From contig JALZUS010000009.1 of the NCBI GenBank assembly GCA_023299885.1, forward strand, positions 1 through 39,748: a DNA stretch of 39,748 bases, in the 5' to 3' direction. Below are positions 8,044 through 15,575 of this stretch, one piece after another; position 1 is the stretch's first letter; each line of letters starts with the position of its first letter. Position numbers and translations under genes: made by a program. The notes under the pieces were generated by a model that saw only the letters and a list, made by a program, of their open reading frames with translations, was not told the DNA's origin and did no database searches. This DNA is from Bdellovibrionales bacterium. Its GTDB lineage: Bacteria > Bdellovibrionota > Bdellovibrionia > Bdellovibrionales > UBA1609.

Positions 8044-8610
8044 ATGTCTTTTTTACCTAAAAATCAAAACAAAATTAACTTAGAAGAGCTTCATAATGAT
8101 GGGCAAGATTTCGCCTTTACTCTTGAAGACAGCGGCCTCGCTGAAAGCTTAAAAGACTTAGATATTAAGAGTTTAGAGTGCAACTTTAACCTTATGCCTG
8201 CAGGTGATTTATACACTTTAACCGGGCAAATTAAATTTGAACCTAATTTGATCTGTTCTAAATGTGCTTTTGGGTTTTCAAAGCCAATAACAGAAAGCAT
8301 GAACGAGCTTTTTTATATAAAGACAGATGATTTACAAAAATCAGATAAGCGCAAAAAATCAGATTCTATTACTGGTAATGATATCTTTTGCAATGAACTG
8401 AATTCAAAATATTTGATCGTTTCTGAGTGGATTAGAGAGATTGTTGTTTCTGCAACCCCCTACTCTTCTACAGGAAAAGAAAACTGTGATGACACTTGTG
8501 ATAACTATCAAAAAGCAGTTAAAGAGGGCCTGTTTACCCCTGAGTCTGAGGCCAAAGCTGCAAATAATCCTTTTGCTGCTTTAGAGGGCTTAAAAAATAA
8601 GCTGAATTAG
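8044..8610 (+). CDS. yceD: YceD/DUF177-family ribosome-biogenesis protein
   Basis: I place the start at ATG 8044 (188 residues); an in-frame ATG at 8029 lies inside the upstream mini-ORF and would add five residues. The DUF177 signature is present: a CxxC pair at C71/C74 in LICSKCAFGFSKPI, followed by an acidic stretch and a C-terminal NPFAALEGLKNKL. YceD in E. coli and plants is linked to 23S rRNA accumulation and is almost always encoded directly before rpmF, as here (108 bases). Four additional cysteines lie in the second half. Confidence 0.85.
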   Translation: MSFLPKNQNKINLEELHNDGQDFAFTLEDSGLAESLKDLDIKSLECNFNLMPAGDLYTLTGQIKFEPNLICSKCAFGFSKPITESMNELFYIKTDDLQKSDKRKKSDSITGNDIFCNELNSKYLIVSEWIREIVVSATPYSSTGKENCDDTCDNYQKAVKEGLFTPESEAKAANNPFAALEGLKNKLN

Positions 8611-8663
8611 TAGCTTTTGTCTCTATACTACTTATTTTTTTGATTTGAGATCTATTTTTTTAC

Positions 8664-8692
8664 TTGCAACTGTTAGCCTGAAAAGGCATTAT
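8664..8692 (+). promoter_or_regulatory. Candidate sigma-70-type promoter for rpmF
   Basis: TTGCAA (8664-8669) and CATTAT (8687-8692) are separated by 17 bases and lie 25 bases before the rpmF ATG. Each box matches the consensus at four of six positions. A separate promoter for the ribosomal protein within the yceD-rpmF unit would be normal. Confidence 0.4.
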
Positions 8693-8717
8693 TCTTCTTT
8701 TAATGAAGAGGTAATTT

Positions 8718-8906
8718 ATGGCAAGTCCTAAAAGTAGAATTTCAAGATCTCGTCGCGGTATGCGTCGTTCACATAGTGCTCTAGAGGTAAAAGAGACACG
8801 CAAGTGTCCAACAACTGGTGAGATTCATCAGCCACATAAAGCTTTTAAAGCCTCTGACGGAGCTATTTACTACAAAGGTAAGCAAATTACACACTCTAAG
8901 TATTAA
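8718..8906 (+). CDS. rpmF: 50S ribosomal protein bL32
   Basis: This 62-residue protein has the bL32 start (MASPKSRISRSRRGMRRSH) and a CPTTGEIHQPHKAF...GAIYYKGKQI core. Only one cysteine remains, so this is the zinc-free form lacking the CxxC pairs. GAAGAGG precedes the ATG by about seven bases. The genomic context yceD-rpmF-fabH is classical except that plsX is missing between rpmF and fabH. Confidence 0.95.
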   Translation: MASPKSRISRSRRGMRRSHSALEVKETRKCPTTGEIHQPHKAFKASDGAIYYKGKQITHSKY

Positions 8907-8943
8907 GCTTAGAGTGCAACAAACAGCTCTAAGTATTAAGCTT
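8893..8943 (+). repeat. Tandem 17-bp repeat and small hairpin over the rpmF stop codon
   Basis: CTCTAAGTATTAAGCTT occurs exactly at 8894-8910 and again at 8927-8943. The first copy includes the rpmF stop (8904-8906) and, with flanking bases, forms a stem ACTCTAAG/CTTAGAGT (8893-8900 with 8908-8915). The second copy looks like a duplication of the gene end. Confidence 0.7.
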
Positions 8944-8962
8944 CTAAAGCTTTTTTAAATAT

Positions 8963-8991
8963 AAAACCTTGCTTAAATGCAGGGTTTTTTT
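8963..8991 (+). terminator. Rho-independent terminator after rpmF
   Basis: AAAACCTTGC pairs with GCAGGGTTTT (one G-U pair) around a six-base loop and runs into seven T residues. It separates yceD-rpmF from the fab genes. Confidence 0.85.
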
Positions 8992-9071
8992 ATGCCTAAA
9001 ACTAGGCCTATTTGCTTGCTTCTCAAATATAACTATTAAAAAATAGAAGAAACCAATCATTGGAGAGCGCT

Positions 9072-10070
9072 ATGAGTGTCCAACTTTATAAATCAAAAAT
9101 ATTAGGAACAGGTTCTTATTTGCCCGAAGGTTTAATTACCAACGAGTACTTAGAAAGTATTGTAGATACTAACGATCAATGGATTACAGAACGCACAGGA
9201 ATTAAAGTAAGGCATAAGGCTGCACCTGGCGAACTCACTTCAGACATGGCTGCTATTGCATGTAAAAATGCTATGGAAATGGCTGGAGTAACTCCTGATG
9301 AAATTGACCATATTCTTTTTGCGACAGTGACTCCCGATATGTTTATGCCTAACTGTGCCTGTATTTTACAGCAAAAAATAGGCGTTAAAAGAGGTATGGC
9401 TGTAGATTTATCAGCGGCCTGCACAGGTTTTGTTTATGGTTTATCAATGGCTGATCAATTTATTAAAACTGGTGCGGCTAATAAAATTTTAGTTGTTGGC
9501 GCAGAAATACTTCATCAGCGTGTGGATTACGAAGACAGAGGTACATGTATTTTATTTGGTGACGGCGCTGGGGCTGCAGTTGTGGGTAGGAATACTGACA
9601 ATGATGATGCCGATATTTTTGGCCATCACCTTATGGCTGATGGCAGTTTAGGCGAATTACTTTATATGCCTGCTGGTGGGTCTCAAGAGCCTATAACAGC
9701 TGAGTCTATAGCCAATAAGACAGATAAAATAAAAATGAATGGCCGCGAGATATTTAAAAGTGCCGTTAGGGCCATGAGCAACTGTTCTAAAGAAGTGCTT
9801 GCTCAAACAAATATTGATCCTGAAAATATCGATTGGGTGATTCCACATCAAGCTAATAAAAGAATTATTGAGGCTGTGGCTAATCGCTTTGGTATCTCTA
9901 TGGACAAAGTAGTTGTTGAAATTGAAGATATGGGAAATATTAGCTCAGCGACAATTCCGGTAGCTTTAGATAGAGCCGTTAGAGATGGTCGAATTAAGCG
10001 TGGACAAAACTTATTATTAACAGCTTTTGGTGGCGGCCTTACAAGTGGCAGCTTGGTAATGAAGTACTAA
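9072..10070 (+). CDS. fabH: Beta-ketoacyl-ACP synthase III
   Basis: This 332-residue enzyme condenses acyl-CoA with malonyl-ACP to start fatty acid synthesis. The catalytic triad is Cys117 (DLSAACTGF), His259 (IPHQANKRI) and Asn289 (GNISSATIP); LFGDGAGAAV and the C-terminal GGGLTSG loop are typical. I choose ATG 9072 because TGGAGAG sits just upstream; a TTG at 9060 would add four residues not typical of the family. It heads the fab block after the rpmF terminator, so a promoter should lie in 8992-9060; TTGCTT at 9012 with TATTAA at 9034 (16 bases apart) is a weak candidate. Confidence 0.95.
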   Translation: MSVQLYKSKILGTGSYLPEGLITNEYLESIVDTNDQWITERTGIKVRHKAAPGELTSDMAAIACKNAMEMAGVTPDEIDHILFATVTPDMFMPNCACILQQKIGVKRGMAVDLSAACTGFVYGLSMADQFIKTGAANKILVVGAEILHQRVDYEDRGTCILFGDGAGAAVVGRNTDNDDADIFGHHLMADGSLGELLYMPAGGSQEPITAESIANKTDKIKMNGREIFKSAVRAMSNCSKEVLAQTNIDPENIDWVIPHQANKRIIEAVANRFGISMDKVVVEIEDMGNISSATIPVALDRAVRDGRIKRGQNLLLTAFGGGLTSGSLVMKY

Positions 10071-10099
10071 TTATTGATTGAAATATGAGGAGTCATATT

Positions 10100-11059
10100 G
10101 TGGATTGTATCGGGTTATTTCCAGGGCAAGGAAGTCAGCATGTAGGAATGGGAAAGTTTTTATATGAAAACTTTGAACCCGCCAAGCATGTTTTTGAAGA
10201 AGCTTCTGACTCTATAAGTGTTGATTTAAAAAAACTTTGTTTTGAAGGTGATGAAAAAGTCTTGGCCTTAACGGAAAACACACAGCCAGCTTTAGTCACT
10301 GTGTCTATGGCTGTATGGCGTGTACTTAATGCTGAGTGTGAGCTTCCAATAAAATTTTTGGCAGGCCATTCTGTGGGCGAATACTCTGCTTTAGCTGCTT
10401 CAGGAGTGATGTCTTTAGCTGAAGCTGTTAGCAGTGTAAAAAAACGTGGACAGCTTATGCAGTCGGCTGTGCCAGTAGGCGAAGGTGGGATGCTTGCTGT
10501 TTTAGGTTTAACAGAGCCTCAGGTTTTATTTTTATGTGATGCTGTCCGTAAAAAGACAAATGCAGTTTTAGAGCCTGCAAACTTTAATTCTCCTGGGCAA
10601 ATTGTTATTAGTGGTGCTTCTGATGCTATTACTTATGCTGTTGAAAATACAAATAAAGAAATGTTTGGTGCAGAGGCACCTAGGCGTTTAAAGCTAATTC
10701 CTCTGAATGTGTCAGCACCTTTTCATTGCTCTATGATGTTGCCGGCTCAAGAAAAATTAGAAGAGCATCTTAATAGTATTGCGTTTAAAACCCCTAAAAA
10801 ACCTATTATTCAAAATGTTGCAGCAGCCCCTGTGTCTGGTGTAGAAGAAATTAAAAAAAATATTATAAAGCAATTAGCCTCCCCTGTTTTATGGGAGCAA
10901 AGTTTAAAAAGCATTACAGATCCAGCTCAATATAAGTTTTTAGAATTAGGCTCAGGTAAAGTTTTATCTGGATTGACTAAAAAAACTTTGGGAGCAGAGA
11001 TTAACTCATTTAATTTTAATACAATAGACGAACTAAAAACCTTTATAGAAACAATATAG
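10100..11059 (+). CDS. fabD: Malonyl-CoA:ACP transacylase
   Basis: The protein (319 residues from GTG 10100) transfers malonate from CoA to acyl carrier protein. GLFPGQGSQ (residues 5-13), the nucleophile Ser91 in GHSVGEYS, GQLMQ and the later APFHCSMM histidine are diagnostic. Start choice: an ATG at 10085 is in frame, but AGGAG (10088-10092) lies inside that extension, seven bases before GTG 10100, and the family begins directly with the GQGSQ strand. The shorter GTG form is therefore preferred. It follows fabH by 29 bases and precedes fabG by seven. Confidence 0.93.
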   Translation: MDCIGLFPGQGSQHVGMGKFLYENFEPAKHVFEEASDSISVDLKKLCFEGDEKVLALTENTQPALVTVSMAVWRVLNAECELPIKFLAGHSVGEYSALAASGVMSLAEAVSSVKKRGQLMQSAVPVGEGGMLAVLGLTEPQVLFLCDAVRKKTNAVLEPANFNSPGQIVISGASDAITYAVENTNKEMFGAEAPRRLKLIPLNVSAPFHCSMMLPAQEKLEEHLNSIAFKTPKKPIIQNVAAAPVSGVEEIKKNIIKQLASPVLWEQSLKSITDPAQYKFLELGSGKVLSGLTKKTLGAEINSFNFNTIDELKTFIETI

Positions 11060-11066
11060 GAATCAA

Positions 11067-11804
11067 ATGGACTTAAAAGGAAAGAAAATAATAGTAACAG
11101 GTGGAAGCCGTGGCATAGGCGCAGCTCTTTCAAAAGTTTTAGCAAGCTATGGAGCAAGTGTGGCCCTTACTTATTCTAGCAGCAAAGAAAAAGCTCAAAC
11201 TGTTTTAGAAAGCCTTTCTGGCGAAGGCCATTTATGTCTACAGCTTGATATATCTAATGAAGAATCTATAGATAAGTTTTTTTCTGAAATTAAAAAAACT
11301 TGGGGTCAAATAGATGGCCTCGTTAATAATGCAGGTATTACCAGAGACCAGCTATTGTTGAGATTAAAAACTGAAGATTTCGATGCTGTTATAAACACCA
11401 ACTTACGTGGTACTTTTTTATGCACTAAACTTGCTGTTAAAATGATGTTGAAGGCAAGGTCTGGATCTATAGTTTCAGTGACAAGTGTTATTGGGCAAAG
11501 AGGTAATTCTGGCCAGGCTAATTATGCTGCCAGCAAGGCAGGTATTGAGGCTTTTACTAAGTCTGTGGCTCAAGAAGTAGGCTCTAGAAATATACGTCTT
11601 AACTGTATTGCTCCTGGTTTTATAGAAACAGATATGACTGATATTATGGATGAAGCCACTAAAGCAGAATGGCTTAAGAATGTGCCTTTAAATAGACTTG
11701 GTGCCGGACAAGATATTGCTGATGCTACAGCTTTTTTGCTGTCAGATAAATCTACTTATGTAACAGGGCAGACTTTGTCCGTTAATGGTGGCTTACATAT
11801 GTAG
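11067..11804 (+). CDS. fabG: 3-oxoacyl-ACP reductase
   Basis: This 245-residue short-chain dehydrogenase has the NADPH loop TGGSRGIG (residues 11-18), NNAG near residue 87, and catalytic Ser140, Tyr153 and Lys157 (YAASK). The C-terminal VTGQTLSVNGG is typical of FabG. It reduces 3-oxoacyl-ACP in each elongation cycle. ATAGGAATCAA before the ATG offers a modest ribosome-binding site, and the position between fabD and acpP makes the assignment firm despite the broad SDR superfamily. Confidence 0.94.
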   Translation: MDLKGKKIIVTGGSRGIGAALSKVLASYGASVALTYSSSKEKAQTVLESLSGEGHLCLQLDISNEESIDKFFSEIKKTWGQIDGLVNNAGITRDQLLLRLKTEDFDAVINTNLRGTFLCTKLAVKMMLKARSGSIVSVTSVIGQRGNSGQANYAASKAGIEAFTKSVAQEVGSRNIRLNCIAPGFIETDMTDIMDEATKAEWLKNVPLNRLGAGQDIADATAFLLSDKSTYVTGQTLSVNGGLHM

Positions 11805-11875
11805 TCATTTTAAATGCATAGTTTAAAGGCACATATAACGCCCTGTTTACTATGTGTGTTTTATGCACTAAAAAA

Positions 11876-11905
11876 TTAGCCACAACTGGCAATAAATGAT
11901 GTAAT
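11876..11905 (+). promoter_or_regulatory. Weak candidate promoter for acpP
   Basis: TTAGCC and TGTAAT are 18 bases apart in the 144-base fabG-acpP gap, the only long gap inside the fab block. acpP is often expressed more strongly than its neighbours and has its own promoter in many bacteria. The -35 match is poor. The remainder of the gap contains a short inverted repeat CATAGT...ACTATG (near 11816 and 11850) of unknown meaning. Confidence 0.3.
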
Positions 11906-11948
11906 TATGTTTTAAATTAATGAATTAAATTTGTTAGACGGAGGAAAT

Positions 11949-12185
11949 ATGTCTGAATTACAAACTAGAGTAACAAAAATTATTGAAGAGCAACTTGGTG
12001 TAGAAAACGATAGAGTTAAGCCTGAGGCTTCATTTATCGATGACTTAGGAGCTGATAGCTTAGATATCGTAGAGCTTGTTATGGCCATGGAAGAAGAGTT
12101 CGACATGGAAATCCCTGACGAAGAAGCTGAAAAGCTAAAAACAGTTAACGATGTTATGACTTACGTTAACTCTAAAAACGCATAG
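11949..12185 (+). CDS. acpP: Acyl carrier protein
   Basis: This 78-residue acidic protein carries the 4'-phosphopantetheine site Ser37 in [13 protein letters not shown], followed by [17 protein letters not shown]. It is the cytoplasmic carrier for all fatty acid synthesis intermediates. The start is ATG 11949, preceded by a strong GGAGG (11940-11944); a TTG eighteen bases upstream is an unlikely alternative. fabF starts six bases after the stop. Confidence 0.97.
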   Translation: MSELQTRVTKIIEEQLGVENDRVKPEASFIDDLGADSLDIVELVMAMEEEFDMEIPDEEAEKLKTVNDVMTYVNSKNA

Positions 12186-12191
12186 TATTAA

Positions 12192-13448
12192 ATGTACGAA
12201 TTTGTACGTAAACGCCCTGATCAGCGAAAAGTCGTTGTTACAGGGCTTTCTATTATTAGCCCTATAGGTAATGATCTAAAAACAGCATGGGATAATGCTG
12301 TTAATGGAAAGCCTGGCGTCGGAACTATTTCTAGTTTTGACATATCAAACACTGCAGTGAAAATTGCTGGTGAAGTTAAAGGTTTTGACCCATTACAATT
12401 TATTGAAAAAAAAGAACTTAAAAAAATGGACCGTTTTGTCCAAATGTCTATCGCTTGTAGTGACATGGCAATTAAAGATTCTGGTTTAGATTTATCTGGT
12501 GATTTAGGTAATGAAATAGGTGCTTATATTGGTGTGGGCATAGGCGGCCTTCCTTATATTGAAGCCCAGCATAAGACATTTTTAGAAAAAGGCCCGCGTC
12601 GACTGTCCCCGTTTTTTATCCCATCAGTCATAACAAATATGGCTTCTGGTTTAGTAAGCATTCGCCATGGATTAAAAGGTCCAAACTTTTCTATTACGTC
12701 AGCTTGTGCTTCAGGCTCTCACTCTATTGGTGAGGCTGCAGAGCTTATAAGGCGTGGCCAAGCCAAAGCTATGATTGCTGGTGGTGCTGAGTCTTGTGTT
12801 TGCCCTATGGCTATTAATGGCTTTGCGGCTATGAAAGCTTTATCTACTAATAATGATAATCCAGAGCAAGCTAGCCGCCCTTGGGATGATGACAGAGATG
12901 GATTTGTTTTAGCTGAAGGCGCTGCCTTGTTAGTTTTAGAAGACTACGAGCATGCAGCACAGCGTGGCGCTAAAATTTATGGTGAAGTTAAGGGTTACGG
13001 AGCATCATCAGACGCTTATCATATTACAACACCATCACCTGCAGGAGCTGCCAGTGCTATTAATGCGGCAATTAAAGATGCAGAAATTAATGTAGAAGAT
13101 ATAGAATATGTTAATGCTCATGGGACAAGTACACCAGCTGGTGACCCTAATGAGTCTATGGTTTTAGAAGATGTATTTGGAGCTAGCGCAAAAAATCTTT
13201 GGGTGAGCTCTACAAAAAGTATGACGGGACATGGCCTTGGTGCTGCTGGTGCTATGGAATCTGTATTTAGCTTAATGGCTTTAAATACTGGGGTTGTCCC
13301 GCCAACAATTAACTTAGATAAACCAAGTGAAAACTGTATATTAGACTATGTACCTAAGGTGGCTCGTGAGAAAAATTTAACTCATGTGCTTAATAATAGT
13401 TTTGGTTTTGGTGGTACAAATTCATGTCTTATTTTTGGAAAGGTTTAG
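12192..13448 (+). CDS. fabF: Beta-ketoacyl-ACP synthase II
   Basis: This 418-residue condensing enzyme has the KAS I/II Cys-His-His triad: Cys172 (TSACASGSHS), His310 (NAHGTSTPAGD) and His347 (SMTGHGLGAAGAME). The C-terminal NNSFGFGGTN loop is also present. It elongates acyl-ACP, including C16 to C18. The order acpP-fabF is the common one. No clear ribosome-binding site precedes the ATG, so translation probably depends on coupling to acpP six bases upstream. Confidence 0.95.
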   Translation: MYEFVRKRPDQRKVVVTGLSIISPIGNDLKTAWDNAVNGKPGVGTISSFDISNTAVKIAGEVKGFDPLQFIEKKELKKMDRFVQMSIACSDMAIKDSGLDLSGDLGNEIGAYIGVGIGGLPYIEAQHKTFLEKGPRRLSPFFIPSVITNMASGLVSIRHGLKGPNFSITSACASGSHSIGEAAELIRRGQAKAMIAGGAESCVCPMAINGFAAMKALSTNNDNPEQASRPWDDDRDGFVLAEGAALLVLEDYEHAAQRGAKIYGEVKGYGASSDAYHITTPSPAGAASAINAAIKDAEINVEDIEYVNAHGTSTPAGDPNESMVLEDVFGASAKNLWVSSTKSMTGHGLGAAGAMESVFSLMALNTGVVPPTINLDKPSENCILDYVPKVAREKNLTHVLNNSFGFGGTNSCLIFGKV

Positions 13449-13454
13449 GCTGTT

Positions 13455-13895
13455 ATGTCTGTAAAAATATTTAAAGTAGATAGTTTGCCAACAGGTTTTG
13501 AAGGTTTGTTAGCTGATGCCTCAAAAGAGGGTTTTAGTTTTTTAGATAAAATGAAAACGGCTTGGGAGTCTGGAAGCAATAAATTCAACAAACAAGGTGA
13601 GCTTTTTTTAGCGGCTTTTGTTGATGGTGAACTTGCTGGTGTTGGTGGGCGAAGTATAGACCCACATATAGAAAACGGTTTAGTCGGAAGAGTGAGGCAC
13701 TTGTATGTGTCCCCTAGTTTCCGCAAGCAAGGTGTTGGCAAAGCTTTAGTCTCTGAAATTTTAAAAGAAGCTGAAGAGTTTTTTATGACTATGAGGTTAA
13801 GTACTGAAAATAGCGGCACTTCTGATTTCTGTAAAAAAGTAGGCTTTACAGAGGCCACAAAAGAACACCAAACCCACTTTATAGACTTAGATTAG
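13455..13895 (+). CDS. GNAT-family N-acetyltransferase
   Basis: This 146-residue protein has a GNAT acetyl-CoA-binding core: LAGVGGRSID, then VRHLYVSPSFRKQGVGKAL (residues 78-96, with the Q/RxxGxG/A pyrophosphate loop), and a C-terminal FCKKVGF. It starts six bases after fabF, so it ends the fab operon. The acceptor is unknown. Transcription runs into the bidirectional terminator at 13980-14009. Confidence 0.85.
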   Translation: MSVKIFKVDSLPTGFEGLLADASKEGFSFLDKMKTAWESGSNKFNKQGELFLAAFVDGELAGVGGRSIDPHIENGLVGRVRHLYVSPSFRKQGVGKALVSEILKEAEEFFMTMRLSTENSGTSDFCKKVGFTEATKEHQTHFIDLD

Positions 13896-13901
13896 TACGA
13901 C

Positions 13902-13954
13902 AACGCACAGCTTCGCAAAAAGGTACCAGGCAGCTATCTGCGAAACGTTGCGTT
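13902..13954 (+). repeat. Intergenic palindromic repeat, copy A
   Basis: AACGCA (13902-13907) pairs with TGCGTT (13949-13954), and inside it TTCGCA (13912-13917) pairs with TGCGAA (13939-13944), around a loop containing GGTACC. Bases 13913-13953 align without gaps to 15516-15556 (30 of 41 identical, same orientation). The structure resembles REP-type elements. I see no open reading frame in it. Confidence 0.65.
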
Positions 13955-13979
13955 AGATTCTTAGTTAGTTGCTAATGCA

Positions 13980-14009
13980 AAAAAAGCTGTGAGAAATCAC
14001 AGCTTTTTT
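13980..14009. terminator. Bidirectional terminator between the GNAT gene and the vWA-like gene
   Basis: A 13-base perfect stem (AAAAAAGCTGTGA with TCACAGCTTTTTT) is closed by a GAAA tetraloop, with T runs on both strands. It lies between convergent genes and can serve both. Confidence 0.9.
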
Positions 14010-14029
14010 ATTTTTGAGGTAGTTTTATT

Positions 14030-15337
14030 TTAGTTATTAAGTTGTCTATCAAATTTGGCAGGTGTGATAGAGTTAGTTCCAAGGCTATCATTTAAGCCTG
14101 GAGTATAGGCGCCTTTAAAGCTGATTGATTTAGTGTCAGCATCATAGCTGATTTCATCTGGGCTTAAAACTCTAACCATAGTTCCTTCTTCTTTGCCTTG
14201 TTTCCATTGGTACTCATCGCTTAATCTTAAAAGATTAACATTAGAAGCAGTTACTTTATCTGTAATTTTTCTAGTAACAGTTACTTTAATGTCATCAATG
14301 TTTTTTGGCTCACGACCTAAAACGATAACTGGCTCACCTTCAATTTTAATGATCTCTTCAGTGATTCCACTAAATACATCGCTAAAGTTGTCCATAATGC
14401 AGTATGGAGTTTGGCCAAGTAGCTCTGCAACTTTTTGCGGCCTTTCGCCTACAGAAAATATTCTTAAAGCGTTGGCATTATAAATAGCTTCTTGCTCTTC
14501 AGCCGTATAGCTATCATCTTCTACGAACTTAGGGTTTAAACCATTTGCAACAGCTTCAGATCTTGTGCAAGTTCCGGCTTCTGTACAAGCAGCTCGTACA
14601 GCTTCAACAGCTCTAACAGTACATGTGTCGCCTGTTTTACTGTCATCAGTAATAACAATAGGAGCAAAGATATGGTTATTGTCTTTAGAAAAGCCATTAA
14701 GCTCGGTTGCAATAGTAGCTGGTGATATTAATGCAGAATTATTTAAATAGCCCTTTAAGCCACTTTCTATTTGAGTAATGTTTAAATTTCCGCAAGCTTC
14801 GCCATCTTTTCTAGAGCAATCATCTTCGTTAGAAGCAAGAAGTGTTACTTTTATTGCGTCTAGATTTAGCTTTCCATCTTCTTTAATTTTTTTCCATGCA
14901 TTTACAGCAGACTCAAGGCCACGTTCATCAGTGTTGCCTTTGTCTCCTACTACATCTTTGTTAGTTTCAAAATCTAAGCAGTTTTTAATTTTAGCTACTA
15001 AAGCACTTTTACTAAGACCTTTAGTTTTAAAGCTTTCTTGAAGCTCTTGTAATTTATCATTTACTTTTATGTTAAAGGCATGTGTGCAAAAAACCTCTAC
15101 ATCGTTAGTTGATATGTTATTAACGAAGCTTGGGATATTTTTAATAAGTTGAGCATTTACAGATTTCATTGAAGACGTATGATCGGCAACGATAACCATT
15201 TGTACGGCTTGTGTCTGAACAGAGCCTTGTACAGTTGTTGACGCGCTTACAGGTAGTAACTCGATACTTGCGTCATGTCCTCCACAAGCAGCTAAAAGTA
15301 AACCCATTGATGATGTTGCTAGTAACTTTTTAATCAT
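14030..15337 (-). CDS. Lipoprotein with von Willebrand factor A-like domain
   Basis: This 435-residue protein has a lipoprotein signal ending LLAAC (Cys18) and, after a Ser/Thr/Gln-rich linker, a vWA-like strand VQMVIVADHTSS. Residues D52-x-T54-x-S56 form a MIDAS-type metal site with Thr in place of the usual first Ser. Later parts (VTLLASNEDDCSRKDGEACGN, IFAPIVITDDSK, IFSVGERPQ) fit the alternating strands and helices of such a domain. vWA lipoproteins commonly mediate surface binding or complex assembly. The ligand is unknown. AGGAG precedes the ATG. It lies downstream of the motor-like cluster on the same strand but 239 bases away, and it is bracketed by the two related repeats. Confidence 0.72.
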   Translation of the reverse strand: MIKKLLATSSMGLLLAACGGHDASIELLPVSASTTVQGSVQTQAVQMVIVADHTSSMKSVNAQLIKNIPSFVNNISTNDVEVFCTHAFNIKVNDKLQELQESFKTKGLSKSALVAKIKNCLDFETNKDVVGDKGNTDERGLESAVNAWKKIKEDGKLNLDAIKVTLLASNEDDCSRKDGEACGNLNITQIESGLKGYLNNSALISPATIATELNGFSKDNNHIFAPIVITDDSKTGDTCTVRAVEAVRAACTEAGTCTRSEAVANGLNPKFVEDDSYTAEEQEAIYNANALRIFSVGERPQKVAELLGQTPYCIMDNFSDVFSGITEEIIKIEGEPVIVLGREPKNIDDIKVTVTRKITDKVTASNVNLLRLSDEYQWKQGKEEGTMVRVLSPDEISYDADTKSISFKGAYTPGLNDSLGTNSITPAKFDRQLNN

Positions 15338-15515
15338 TATGCTCTCCTAAGCTTTAATTGGGATCTCAGTCCCTACACTTATTAAAGCAAAGAGAATACC
15401 AAGTTTTATAGCTTAGAAGGCTTTGTTTTAGATATGAGAGTCAGTTTTTAAGTTAGCTAAGCCGTTTAGCCGCAAATTGTTACTAGCTCTGGTGAATACC
15501 TAACGATGTAGAGTC

Positions 15516-15556
15516 TTGCAAAGAGGTATTAGGTTGTTCGCTGCCAAATGTTGCGT
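15516..15556 (+). repeat. Intergenic repeat, copy B
   Basis: TTGCAAAGAGGTATTAGG...GTTGCGT aligns without gaps to copy A at 13913-13953 (30 of 41 identical by hand count). Its inner stem is decayed. It lies in the 238-base gap between the TPR-like gene ending at 15576 and the vWA-like gene starting at 15337. The rest of that gap is unremarkable. Confidence 0.6.
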
Positions 15557-15575
15557 ATTTGCAGCGACGCTTATT

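Noticed and set aside
8676-8687. GCCT-GAAA-AGGC hairpin before rpmF as a regulatory element
   Set aside because: Only four base pairs, and it lies in the spacer of the candidate promoter, so it is likely chance.
10085-10102. ATG 10085 as start of fabD
   Set aside because: The Shine-Dalgarno AGGAG lies after this ATG and at the right distance from GTG 10100, and the family starts directly at the GQGSQ strand.
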